DNA of 19,988 nucleotides, from positions 1-19,988 of the forward strand of contig JAFQPC010000146.1 of the NCBI GenBank assembly GCA_017411935.1. The letters are read 5' to 3'. Shown here piece by piece: positions 13,099-19,988 of the stretch (the stretch's first letter is position 1; each line of letters starts with the position of its first letter). The notes beneath the pieces were generated by a model. It was not told where the DNA came from and did no database searches. It worked only from the letters and a program-made list of their open reading frames with translations. Made by a program: the position numbers and the translations under genes. The DNA is from Clostridia bacterium (GTDB lineage: Bacteria > Bacillota > Clostridia > Oscillospirales > CAG-272).

Positions 13099-15359
13099 AG
13101 CATACCAAAGAAAAGCAAAAAGCATCCCTGATGAAGCGGCGCACCCGCGCCATCATCATCGGAGTTGCCGCGCTCGCGCTTTTGATCGTGGCAATGGTTC
13201 TGGTTCTTGAGTATGCGCAAACCACCATCGTCACCGATGCGGACGGAACGAATTATTATATTCGAAAAAGAGACGGCGTTTACGCGCTGTACGATGCGGA
13301 GAAAAATCCCGTTCCTACCGAGGAGCAGTTCGGCTACTACGTCACCGAGATCGGTACGCTGATCCGAGTGGATCCCGAAACGGGAGAATATGAGATCATC
13401 GCACTTGTGGATATCGAAGGCACGGAAACATACGCCTTTGATACGAGAATTATGATCTTCCCCAGCGTTTCCAAGGCAAATATCCTCTCCATTGAGGTAC
13501 ACAACAGCACGGGAAGCTATACTTTCTGCCGCTATAACGCCATCACCGGCGAGATCGACCCCAAGGGAGATTTTATCATCGAGAGCTCTCCGACCACCCT
13601 CTACGACGAAGATTTCTTCTCGAAAATGTACGTGGCGGCAGGCTATACGATGACCCTTCAGAAGGTCACGGGACCCGCCGATGCCGACGGAAATCCGACG
13701 CCGCCCATCAAGCGCGACGAACATTGGAATCCTTGTACGCATACCGCCCCCTGCGCTTGCGACTACAAAGAATACGGTCTGGCAGCGTGTTCGAGAGTGG
13801 ATGACAAGGGAACCGAATATTTTTACGAGCCCGCCTATTATATCCTGACCGACGTGGACGGAAACCGCCATAAGGTGATCGTGGGAGATATGCTCCCCGA
13901 CGAAAGCGGATACTACGTTCAGTACGTGGATATCAGCGGCAAGACCGAGGTCAAGCGCGATACGGTCTACGTAATGAATCCCGATATGGGAGAAACGATG
14001 AACGCGGCAATTGAAGAATATGTCAAGCCGACGCTCACCTATCCGATGACCTCGACCACCTATTTTGACGTGCAGGACTTTACCGTTGTCCGCTTGCAGA
14101 ACGGCGCTACGCCCGACGATGAAAATCCTTACGGCGAGAAACCCGTTATTTCCTTTTCTTATATTGATCTAAGCGAACGGCAAAACACCCTGCAGGCAAA
14201 CTTCCCCTATACCTTTAGTCTGAATTGGAAGGGATATACCCCCGATGTCACGAGTATAGAACAATCTCTGAGAAGTCTGTATGAACCCAATTACGTCAAG
14301 GTCTGCAAGCTGAATCCGACCCATGAGGATCTCGCAAGCTACGGTCTGTACGCAAAGGATGAAAACGGCGAGTTCGTTCCGCACGCACCCTATGTGATCT
14401 CCTTTAAGTACGACGTACCCGAGGGAGACGGAGAGGTCAGCGGTACGCTCTTACAGCGCATTTTGCTTGCCAAAGACAAGGAAACAGGAAACTATTACGC
14501 CTACACAATGGTTTACCGTGCCGACAATAATAAGCTTCTGTTTTCCTATAATACCGTGCTTGAGATCTCGCGTCACTCGCTTGCCTTCCTTGAATGGGAA
14601 GAAGCTGATTGGATCAGCAAGACCTATATCAATTTTGACGTAGCGTTCGTGACCTCGATCCAATTGAATGCTCCCGATTATTGGGCAGAATTTTTGCCCG
14701 ATAACTCAAACTCGGTCTTCTCGAACGGCATCAATACCAATCGAATGGAAGTCACAGCCAAGGATTCGACGGGAAAAGAGCTAACGACCGTCGGAGAACT
14801 GGTATTCGAAGACGTCTCAGGCGGACGTTGGGTCATTACGCCGACGGAGATCCTGCTCAATGATAAAAAAATCAGTTCGGACTATACGTATTACGAAACC
14901 TCTTTGGTTGACCGTGAAGTACTTTGTCTGAAGGATGAAAATTATATCAATTGCAGCGATAAGATCGTCAAAGTCGGACCCAACTCGGTCTATATCGAAT
15001 ATCATAACGGAACGACCGAAACGATTCCGCGCTACGGAACGCATATCTTCCTGGATTATTATGATATGCTGGGGTATTCCGCGATGATCGACGACTATCC
15101 TCTGACACCCGAAGAGGAAGCGGCACTGATTGGAAACAGCGCAAACTTCCTTCTCTCACTCACGCTGAAGACCGAAGATACCGACGGTACGACCGATACG
15201 ACCGTGTACAGCTTCTACCGCATTTCGGCGCACAAAGCGTATATTATGATCAACGGCCGCGGCGGCTTCTGTGTCAAAATGAACCGTGTCCAAAAGTTTA
15301 TTTCCGACGCGCAGAAGTTTATGAACCTCGAGCCGATCGATCCTACGGCAAAATACTAA
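13095..15359 (+). CDS. DUF4340-domain membrane-anchored protein
   Basis: This 754-residue protein has a basic N-terminus, a membrane helix at about 19-41 and a very long extracytoplasmic region with repeated beta-type segments. Phrases such as YYIRKRDGVYALYD, YEPAYYILTDVDGNRHKVIVGD and SGYYVQY fit DUF4340, a domain often encoded next to GldG-like genes. The function is unknown; a structural or substrate-handling partner of the ABC complex is likely. A Cys/His cluster (H210, C214, H216, C220, C222, C232) sits in an otherwise Cys-poor protein. The final residues are EPIDPTAKY, with no C-terminal helix. Its start overlaps the GldG-like stop, and the operon ends at the hairpin 15366-15401. Confidence 0.82.
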   Translation: MKHTKEKQKASLMKRRTRAIIIGVAALALLIVAMVLVLEYAQTTIVTDADGTNYYIRKRDGVYALYDAEKNPVPTEEQFGYYVTEIGTLIRVDPETGEYEIIALVDIEGTETYAFDTRIMIFPSVSKANILSIEVHNSTGSYTFCRYNAITGEIDPKGDFIIESSPTTLYDEDFFSKMYVAAGYTMTLQKVTGPADADGNPTPPIKRDEHWNPCTHTAPCACDYKEYGLAACSRVDDKGTEYFYEPAYYILTDVDGNRHKVIVGDMLPDESGYYVQYVDISGKTEVKRDTVYVMNPDMGETMNAAIEEYVKPTLTYPMTSTTYFDVQDFTVVRLQNGATPDDENPYGEKPVISFSYIDLSERQNTLQANFPYTFSLNWKGYTPDVTSIEQSLRSLYEPNYVKVCKLNPTHEDLASYGLYAKDENGEFVPHAPYVISFKYDVPEGDGEVSGTLLQRILLAKDKETGNYYAYTMVYRADNNKLLFSYNTVLEISRHSLAFLEWEEADWISKTYINFDVAFVTSIQLNAPDYWAEFLPDNSNSVFSNGINTNRMEVTAKDSTGKELTTVGELVFEDVSGGRWVITPTEILLNDKKISSDYTYYETSLVDREVLCLKDENYINCSDKIVKVGPNSVYIEYHNGTTETIPRYGTHIFLDYYDMLGYSAMIDDYPLTPEEEAALIGNSANFLLSLTLKTEDTDGTTDTTVYSFYRISAHKAYIMINGRGGFCVKMNRVQKFISDAQKFMNLEPIDPTAKY

Positions 15360-15361
15360 AT

Positions 15362-15401
15362 AAAAAGTTCCCACAAACCAATCAACTGGTTTGTGGGAAC
15401 T
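15362..15401. terminator. Bidirectional hairpin terminator
   Basis: A perfect 15-pair stem, 15366-15380 with 15387-15401 (GTTCCCACAAACCA and its complement), closes a six-base loop. Read leftwards it is followed by TTTTT (15362-15366 complement), a good terminator for the DUF559 gene. Read rightwards the following TGTATTTATA is a weaker U-tract, but the long stem probably still ends the ABC operon. Confidence 0.8.
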
Positions 15402-15432
15402 GTATTTATAGCAAAAGAAAGGGCTTTCCTCC

Positions 15433-15481
15433 AAGCCTTCTCCAGTGGGAGAAGGTGGCAGGCGAAGCCTGACGGATGAGG
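15433..15481 (+). repeat. Left inverted repeat of the DUF559 cassette
   Basis: It contains two hairpins: CCTTCTCC/GGAGAAGG (15436-15443 with 15448-15455) and CAGGC-GAA-GCCTG (15459-15463 with 15467-15471). It ends in GGATGAGG (15474-15481). Its order of parts is mirrored by the right copy, with only the second hairpin's sequence differing. Confidence 0.85.
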
Positions 15482-15486
15482 TGTTC

Positions 15487-15858
15487 CTATAACGATTTTA
15501 AATCAGAAAAATTCAATCCAAGATTTTTTAAAATATCCGCTGCAACGGAACGAAAATTGTTTCTTATATCATCGTTAGAATATCGCAGAACCGTAATATT
15601 CCAATTTGCCAATCTCGCATCACGTTGTTCATCTTCTTTTTTGTGTTCGGGGGAAGTGTGCTGTCTTCCGTCAATTTCAATGACAACCTTTTTCTCTGCG
15701 ATGTAAAAATCAACGATGTAATTTTCAATATTATGTTGACGATGTACATTTAACGGAAGTTTTTTGAGAAAATCATACCATAAATGTTTTTCTTCGGGCG
15801 TCATATTTTTGCGAAGCGTTTTAGCATTTGCCACGAGTTTTTTGTTGTAGGGAATCAT
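15487..15858 (-). CDS. DUF559 protein, Vsr-like endonuclease fold
   Basis: This 123-residue protein matches DUF559 (very-short-patch-repair-like, PD-(D/E)XK nuclease superfamily). It starts with LRKNMTPEEKHLWYDFLKK and has the core IENYIVDFYIAEKKVVIEIDG followed by RQHTSPEHKKEDEQRDARL and ITVLRYSNDDI. The Asp of VDFY and Glu-x-Asp-Gly-x-Gln-His form the expected metal site, so it appears intact. The substrate is unknown. I chose ATG 15858 because GAGGAG lies 7 bases upstream. An earlier ATG at 15873 overlaps the kinase stop codon (ATGA) but has no ribosome site. The ribosome site is partly supplied by the flanking repeat. AT-rich codon use differs from neighbours, suggesting acquisition. Confidence 0.88.
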   Translation of the reverse strand: MIPYNKKLVANAKTLRKNMTPEEKHLWYDFLKKLPLNVHRQHNIENYIVDFYIAEKKVVIEIDGRQHTSPEHKKEDEQRDARLANWNITVLRYSNDDIRNNFRSVAADILKNLGLNFSDLKSL

Positions 15859-15867
15859 TTCGTTACT

Positions 15868-15915
15868 CCTCATCCACCGCTAACGCGGTCCCCCTTCTCC
15901 CGCAGGAGAAGGCTT
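15868..15915 (-). repeat. Right inverted repeat of the DUF559 cassette
   Basis: The inverted counterpart of 15433-15481: CCTCATCC (15868-15875), an ACCGC-TAA-CGCGGT hairpin, then CCTTCTCC-CGCA-GGAGAAGG (15893-15912) and CTT. It encodes the last residues and stop of the P-loop kinase gene and part of the ribosome site of the DUF559 gene. Confidence 0.85.
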
Positions 15916-16415
15916 TTTATCATTCGCACATTTTCCTGTATCGGTTTTGTTCCGTCGAGACGAAGAATGTTACATGGAAATGTGGTTAGCCAATTCTCAA
16001 TTTTATCAGGAGCTCTTTTTTCTGCATATTGGAAAAATTTTTCTTCTTGCTCGTATAGATCTCCTCCCGGAAGAACCCGATCTCCGAATTTTTCGATTGC
16101 CCGTTGCCGTATTCGCTCCATGCGCACCTTCAAAGGGACTTCAAGATAAATGATAAGATCGTAATGCTCGTTGATGTCCGAAGCCATATTTCCATTGACG
16201 GCAGAAAAAACAAAGCAAGGATTTTTCTTGATATCTTCCAAAAGCAGTTTTTCTACCTCTTCGCGCGTTCTGGGGGAGGAATAGGAGTTGTCGGTGGCAG
16301 AGAAGTAATAAGTTTCTACATCCATATGCTTGAAATTTAATTCTTTTGCAAGTGCATTAGCAAGAGTTGTTTTACCGCTTCCATTCAGTCCGCATACGCA
16401 TATTCCGCATTTCAT
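15870..16415 (-). CDS. Small P-loop nucleoside/nucleotide kinase-like ATPase
   Basis: This 181-residue protein has a Walker A motif, GLNGSGKTT (9-17), at its very start. The sequence KHMDVETYYF comes next, then a core strand DLIIYLEVPLKVRMERIRQR in which the Arg-rich segment resembles the lid of adenylate/shikimate-kinase-like enzymes. This suggests phosphoryl transfer to a small molecule; the substrate cannot be told. It is often annotated as an AAA-family ATPase. I chose ATG 16415, seven bases after GGAGG, because homology starts at MKCGICVCGL. The final 14 or so residues (SLLLREKGDRVSGG) and the TGA stop are encoded by the inverted repeat of the DUF559 cassette, so the native C-terminus was probably replaced. 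AT-rich like the DUF559 gene. Confidence 0.78.
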   Translation of the reverse strand: MKCGICVCGLNGSGKTTLANALAKELNFKHMDVETYYFSATDNSYSSPRTREEVEKLLLEDIKKNPCFVFSAVNGNMASDINEHYDLIIYLEVPLKVRMERIRQRAIEKFGDRVLPGGDLYEQEEKFFQYAEKRAPDKIENWLTTFPCNILRLDGTKPIQENVRMIKSLLLREKGDRVSGG

Positions 16416-16443
16416 AATTTTCCTCCTCTTGGTTCGATATCTC

Positions 16444-16472
16444 ATTATAACACAAAGACCGCAGAAAATCAA
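16444..16472 (-). promoter_or_regulatory. Promoter of the P-loop kinase gene
   Basis: On the minus strand, TTGATT (16467-16472) and TATAAT (16444-16449) are 17 bases apart, with extended -10 bases TGT. The -35 box lies in the loop of the hairpin at 16455-16483. Transcription would start near 16437, about 22 bases before the ATG. Confidence 0.72.
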
Positions 16473-16483
16473 TCTGCGGTCTT
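16455..16483 (-). terminator. Hairpin after the lipoprotein gene
   Basis: AAGACCGCAGA (16455-16465) pairs perfectly with TCTGCGGTCTT (16473-16483) around a seven-base loop. It lies 10 bases beyond the lipoprotein stop. The minus-strand sequence after it has only three T, so termination may be partial, but its position fits. Confidence 0.6.
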
Positions 16484-16493
16484 CGTTTTTTAT

Positions 16494-17552
16494 TTAATAG
16501 GTCGCGCTGTCGAGCATCCACTCGCCGTCCTGAAGCTTCAGTCCGAGCTTGACGGTCAGTCGATCGTCGGGGGTGCTTTCAAGGTAGGATTCGATCTCAA
16601 TCGTCACGTATTTTCCGTTTTTCGGACGAACGATCTTTGCCGTAGAAAAATCGTACAAACGCTTTTCCTGAATCAGGGGCTCAAACGTATTCGATTTCAT
16701 CAAACGAACCTCGCCCGTATCGGGATCGGTATACTCTATATATTTTGCCGTCAGGATCTCCGAATTTTCGGTAATTCCTGCTGCACCGTCAAACATCATT
16801 TGATAAATAGACTCCAGATATTCGGCAGAATAAACCTTCGATGCGGCTTCCTTGATATTACCGATCGAAAGGTAGCCCGTATCGGTACGAACGTAATCAT
16901 AATCAGAAGGGTCGCGATCGGTATAGTAGGATTCATAGGTCGGTTCGACGTAGTCCTTGATCTGATAGTAATAAATGCCCTTTTCTTCGTCGTGATAATA
17001 CAGAGCACCGCCGACCTTCTCACTCGTTTCGGCTTTCAAGTAGACCATTCGCTCGTAAGAATAATTTTCAATCTTGTAATAGTAACGGTTTTCTTTGCTA
17101 TAATCCGGATCTTTTCCCTCGATGGGAGCGTCGAGGATCTGCATACAGAAGGTTTTTTCTTCGCCGCTCGGACTCACCACCACAATATTTCCGTAGGTAC
17201 GGTCAAACGCCTTGTAATAGAAGCCTTTCCGATCGCCTTCCTCATATTTTTTCGCGGTCGTATTCTGCTGTACTGCGAAAATATTGCCAAGCGTAGGATC
17301 GGGAATGACAAAATAATAATAGCTCACGCCGTGTTCTTCGTCAGAATAAAGCTTGGTCGATGCTCTGGGATCGGTCACTCGCTCGTAGGTTGCAAGTCCA
17401 AGACCGAAAAAGATCTCGTTGATCTCATACGACGCTTCGATCAGCTCCTTGAGCCGATCTTCGATCTCCGAATATTCGGGCGCTTTCGAGCAGGACGTTA
17501 CGGCAGGGAGCAGCATACAAAGACAAAGAAGCAAACAAAGTATTTTTTTCAT
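16494..17552 (-). CDS. Predicted lipoprotein of unknown function
   Basis: This 352-residue protein starts with a lipoprotein signal peptide (MKKILCLLLCLCMLLPAVTSC). The lipobox VTSC puts the lipidated cysteine at 21, so it should be anchored outside the membrane. I do not recognise a domain. The mature part is rich in Tyr and Asp/Glu and has repeated short motifs of the form D/E-G-x-YYY-x3-D, for example at 71-85 and 188-200, with weaker versions at 105-117 and 150-163. The ATG at 17552 follows GAGGT by five bases; the upstream frame to 17591 runs through a hairpin. It lies 57 bases after gyrA on the same strand, with a hairpin between. Confidence 0.8.
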   Translation of the reverse strand: MKKILCLLLCLCMLLPAVTSCSKAPEYSEIEDRLKELIEASYEINEIFFGLGLATYERVTDPRASTKLYSDEEHGVSYYYFVIPDPTLGNIFAVQQNTTAKKYEEGDRKGFYYKAFDRTYGNIVVVSPSGEEKTFCMQILDAPIEGKDPDYSKENRYYYKIENYSYERMVYLKAETSEKVGGALYYHDEEKGIYYYQIKDYVEPTYESYYTDRDPSDYDYVRTDTGYLSIGNIKEAASKVYSAEYLESIYQMMFDGAAGITENSEILTAKYIEYTDPDTGEVRLMKSNTFEPLIQEKRLYDFSTAKIVRPKNGKYVTIEIESYLESTPDDRLTVKLGLKLQDGEWMLDSATY

Positions 17553-17573
17553 AAGAACCTCTTTTTGAAAATA

Positions 17574-17603
17574 CGGGGGAAGTCTCCTCAAAGATTTCCC
17601 CCG
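17574..17603 (-). terminator. Probable terminator after gyrA
   Basis: CGGGGGAA (17574-17581) pairs with TTCCCCCG (17596-17603) around a 14-base loop, and the minus-strand sequence continues TATTTTC. It lies seven bases after the gyrA stop. The U-tract is weak, so read-through into the lipoprotein gene, which has no visible promoter of its own, is likely. Confidence 0.6.
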
Positions 17604-17609
17604 CTGTGA

Positions 17610-19988
17610 TTATTCTTCGGTCGTTGCGACGGTTTCCGTCGTTTCAACCGCTTCCATTTCGGAAGTATCTTCTTCCTCGGGCTCTTCGTGGGCAACTGCC
17701 GTGAAGTTGACGAGCTTCTGTCCCTCGCCAAGGCGCATCACAATGACGCCGCCTGCCGTTCTGGAGTAGGTGGGAATATCCGAAACAGGCGTACGAATGA
17801 TCGTGCCGCTGTCGGTGATCATCATCAGATCGTCTTCCTCTGCGACGGTACGGATACCGCAAAGCAGACCCGTCTTTTCGGTCAGCTTATGGCAGGTCAC
17901 ACCGTAGCCGCCGCGCGTCTTCATTTCGCGGAAGTCCTCAAAGTCGGTACGCTTACCAAAGCCGTTTTCGGTGATGGTAACAAGGCTCTTGCCTTCTTCT
18001 ACCACAGCAACACCCGTGACGCAGTCGTCACCGCGGAGCTTGATACCGCGGACACCGCGCGCCGTTCTTCCCATCGGACGAACGTTTGCCTCGGTGTAAC
18101 GAACCGCGCTACCTTGCTTGGTAGCAAGCACGATATCGCATTCACCGTGCGTGTGCATTACGAAGACGAGCTCGTCGTCCTCGTCGAGACGCAGAGCGAT
18201 CTTACCGCCGCGACGCTGATACTCGTATTCCGAGAGAAGCGTACGCTTGATGACACCGTTCTTCGTCACCATCGTCAGGTATTCACCCTCGTTGAAGCCT
18301 TCGACGCTGATCATCGCCGTGATCTTTTCGTCGGGCAGCATTTCGATGATATTGACGATATTCGTACCCTTTGCCGTTCTCGATGCCTCGGGAATCTGAT
18401 ATGCCTTGCGCGTGTGTACCTTACCCTTGTTGGTAAACATCATCAGATACGAATGGCTGTGGAGAGCCATTACCTTTTCCACAAAGTCGTTTTCCTTCGT
18501 GTTCATACCGATAATACCCTTACCGCCTCTGTGCTGTGCGGAATAAGTATCGGCAGGCAGACGCTTGATATAGCCTGCGTTGGTGACAGTGATGACGCAG
18601 TTGTGCTTTTCAATGAGGTCCTCGAGCTCAATGTCGTCGGTTGCCGCCACGATCTCGCTTCGTCTCGCATCACCGTACTTACGCTTGATCTCGGTCATTT
18701 CGTCCTTGATGATCTGAATGATCTTACCTTCGTCGGCAAGAATTCCCTCAAGCTCGATGATGAGCGCGTGCAGTCTTGCCAGCTCTTCCTCGATCTTGTC
18801 GCGCTCCATGCCCGTCAGCTTACCGAGCGTCATTTCGACGATTGCCTGTGCCTGTGCTTCGGAGAGCTGACGAATATTACCGAGTTCATTTTCGTAGCCG
18901 TCCTTGTAGGTGACGGTAAAGAACTCTGCCATCAGTCTTTCCTTTGCCTCGGGGATCGACTTCGAGGTCTTCATGATCTCAACGATGCGGTCAATATTGT
19001 CGATCGCGATATGATAACCCTCAAAGATATGCGCTCTTGCCTTTGCTTTTTCGAGCTCGTATTTCACACGGCGGTAGATGACCGACTTCTGATGGTCGAT
19101 ATACACGTCGAGGATCTGCGGGAGCGAAAGGATCTTCGGCTCGTTGTTAACAAGCGCGAGCATATTGATCGCGCAGGTATCCTCGAGCTGAGAATATTTG
19201 TAGAGCTGATTGAGAATGACTTGTCCGTTGGCATCTCTGCGGTATTCGATGACGATACGCATACCGTCACGACCCGACTCGTCACGCATATCGGTAATCC
19301 CCTCAACACGCTTTTCTCTCGCGAGGGCGGCAATTGCCTCACAAAGCACGCTCTTATTGACCTGATAGGGAATTTCGGTAATGATAATACGGTGCTTGTC
19401 TTCTTCGATCTCAGCTTTCGCACGCACCTTGATATGACCCTTACCCGTGGTGTACGCCTGAATGATGCCGTTGACACCGTAGATCGTCGCATAGGTCGGA
19501 AAATCGGGACCTTTGACGTATTCCATCAGCTCGGCAACCGTCGATTCGGGGTTGTCCATACGGTAGATCGTCGCGTCAATGACCTCGCCGAGATTGTGAG
19601 GGGGAATATTCGTTGCCATACCGACAGCGATACCCACCGAACCGTTGACAAGAATATTCGGGAAACGCGAGGGAAGAACTTTTGGCTCGCGCAGACGGTT
19701 ATCAAAGTTTGGCTGAAAATCAACGACGTCCTTTTCGATGTCCGAAAGAAGCTCGTCGGCAATTTTCGACATTCTTGCCTCGGTATAACGGTAAGCAGCT
19801 GCGCCGTCACCGTCGACCGAACCGAAGTTTCCGTGTCCTTCGACCAGAGGATAGCGGAGCGAGAAATCCTGCGCCATACGTACCATCGTATCGTATACGG
19901 CAGAGTCACCGTGCGGATGATAACGTCCAAGCACGTTACCGACCGTCGTTGCCGACTTACGGAACGGCTTGTCATTGGTCAGGTGATC
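17610..19988 (-). CDS. gyrA: DNA gyrase subunit A, 5' end outside the window
   Basis: About 792 residues are visible; roughly the first 55-60 lie beyond the right edge. GyrA cuts and rejoins DNA and, with GyrB, introduces negative supercoils. The winged-helix region shows [13 protein letters not shown], with Ser and Asp at the positions equivalent to E. coli 83 and 87 (unmutated quinolone region), and the active-site Tyr in [10 protein letters not shown]. The long coiled-coil and six-blade C-terminal domain are complete, and an acidic tail ends the protein. The GyrA box, at 18516-18536, reads QHRGGKG, close to the usual QRRGGRG, which favours gyrase over topoisomerase IV. The reading frame is open to 19988 and no start is visible. 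Confidence 0.96.
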   Translation of the reverse strand, partial: DHLTNDKPFRKSATTVGNVLGRYHPHGDSAVYDTMVRMAQDFSLRYPLVEGHGNFGSVDGDGAAAYRYTEARMSKIADELLSDIEKDVVDFQPNFDNRLREPKVLPSRFPNILVNGSVGIAVGMATNIPPHNLGEVIDATIYRMDNPESTVAELMEYVKGPDFPTYATIYGVNGIIQAYTTGKGHIKVRAKAEIEEDKHRIIITEIPYQVNKSVLCEAIAALAREKRVEGITDMRDESGRDGMRIVIEYRRDANGQVILNQLYKYSQLEDTCAINMLALVNNEPKILSLPQILDVYIDHQKSVIYRRVKYELEKAKARAHIFEGYHIAIDNIDRIVEIMKTSKSIPEAKERLMAEFFTVTYKDGYENELGNIRQLSEAQAQAIVEMTLGKLTGMERDKIEEELARLHALIIELEGILADEGKIIQIIKDEMTEIKRKYGDARRSEIVAATDDIELEDLIEKHNCVITVTNAGYIKRLPADTYSAQHRGGKGIIGMNTKENDFVEKVMALHSHSYLMMFTNKGKVHTRKAYQIPEASRTAKGTNIVNIIEMLPDEKITAMISVEGFNEGEYLTMVTKNGVIKRTLLSEYEYQRRGGKIALRLDEDDELVFVMHTHGECDIVLATKQGSAVRYTEANVRPMGRTARGVRGIKLRGDDCVTGVAVVEEGKSLVTITENGFGKRTDFEDFREMKTRGGYGVTCHKLTEKTGLLCGIRTVAEEDDLMMITDSGTIIRTPVSDIPTYSRTAGGVIVMRLGEGQKLVNFTAVAHEEPEEEDTSEMEAVETTETVATTEE

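Larger units (their letters stand above)
15433..15915. mobile_element. DUF559 cassette bracketed by inverted repeats
   Basis: A unit of about 480 bases whose ends are inverted copies of a compound repeat (15433-15481 and 15868-15915). The outer 11 bases AAGCCTTCTCC and GGAGAAGGCTT match exactly, and the inner ends GGATGAGG and CCTCATCC match exactly. Between them lies only the DUF559 gene, whose stop is 5 bases from one repeat and whose start is 9 bases from the other. The interior is AT-richer than the surrounding genes. No target-site duplication is evident. Mobility is inferred from the arrangement, not seen. Confidence 0.55.

Noticed and set aside
11497..13125. A 542-codon open frame on the minus strand opposite the GldG-like gene
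   Set aside because: It is antisense to a gene with clear family features, has no ribosome site or promoter, and its translation is Arg/His/Cys-rich without domain-like pattern. It reflects the codon bias of the real gene.
12930..13871. A 313-codon minus-strand frame spanning the GldG-like/DUF4340 junction
   Set aside because: Crosses two coupled genes in antisense and shows no recognisable protein features.
15433..15915. CRISPR-like array because of repeated hairpins
   Set aside because: Only two copies, in inverted orientation, separated by a gene rather than by regular spacers.
19898..19934. GTG at 19934 as the start of gyrA
   Set aside because: The frame continues upstream to the window edge with conserved gyrase sequence ([20 protein letters not shown]), so the true start lies outside.

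Overview
The window looks like a contig from a Gram-positive Clostridia-type bacterium (Firmicutes; an uncultured gut-type lineage is plausible). The main support is a single gene fusing IspH to ribosomal-protein-S1-like domains, placed directly after cmk and a plsC-like gene, an order typical of Clostridia. Strong AGGAGG-type Shine-Dalgarno sites, a lipobox lipoprotein and a Firmicutes-type UPF0340/YwlG gene agree. Base composition is moderate, with AT-rich intergenic regions carrying good sigma-70/sigma-A type promoters. I see no tRNA, rRNA, CRISPR array, prophage or classical insertion sequence.

Layout. (1) Positions 1-47 hold the last residues of an exonuclease III-type gene (+). A shared hairpin terminator separates it from a convergent pyridoxal/pyridoxamine kinase gene (-). 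(2) Positions 921-1352 carry the kinase promoter and four nested inverted GC-rich palindromic repeats. A small membrane protein gene (-) follows. (3) An intergenic region near 1946-2058 contains two strong promoters pointing at each other. (4) Positions 2052-8688 form one tight rightward gene run: membrane-anchored unknown protein, RNHCP zinc-ribbon protein, RpiR-type regulator, BaiN/HI0933-type flavoprotein, cytidylate kinase, PlsC-type acyltransferase and the IspH-S1 fusion, ending at a hairpin terminator. (5) A single ywlG-like gene with its own terminator follows. (6) Positions 9497-15359 are a four-gene operon: ABC ATPase, ABC-2 permease, GldG-like auxiliary protein and DUF4340 protein. 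This matches the gliding-type GldAFG export architecture, whose role outside Bacteroidetes is unclear. (7) At 15433-15915 a DUF559 (Vsr-like nuclease fold) gene is bracketed by inverted repeats. The inner end of one repeat encodes the C-terminus and stop of the neighbouring small P-loop kinase gene. (8) A lipoprotein gene and the 3' nine-tenths of gyrA (-) fill the right end, with gyrA running off the window.

How it works together. The central operon is housekeeping: nucleotide supply (Cmk), phospholipid synthesis (PlsC), isoprenoid precursors (IspH) and translation (S1 domains), with a regulator and a flavoprotein attached. The ABC operon is a probable cell-envelope export or remodelling machine of unknown substrate. 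The best candidates for undescribed biology are the repeat-bracketed DUF559 cassette, the face-to-face promoters, the internal start signals at the IspH/S1 junction, and the GldAFG-DUF4340 system.
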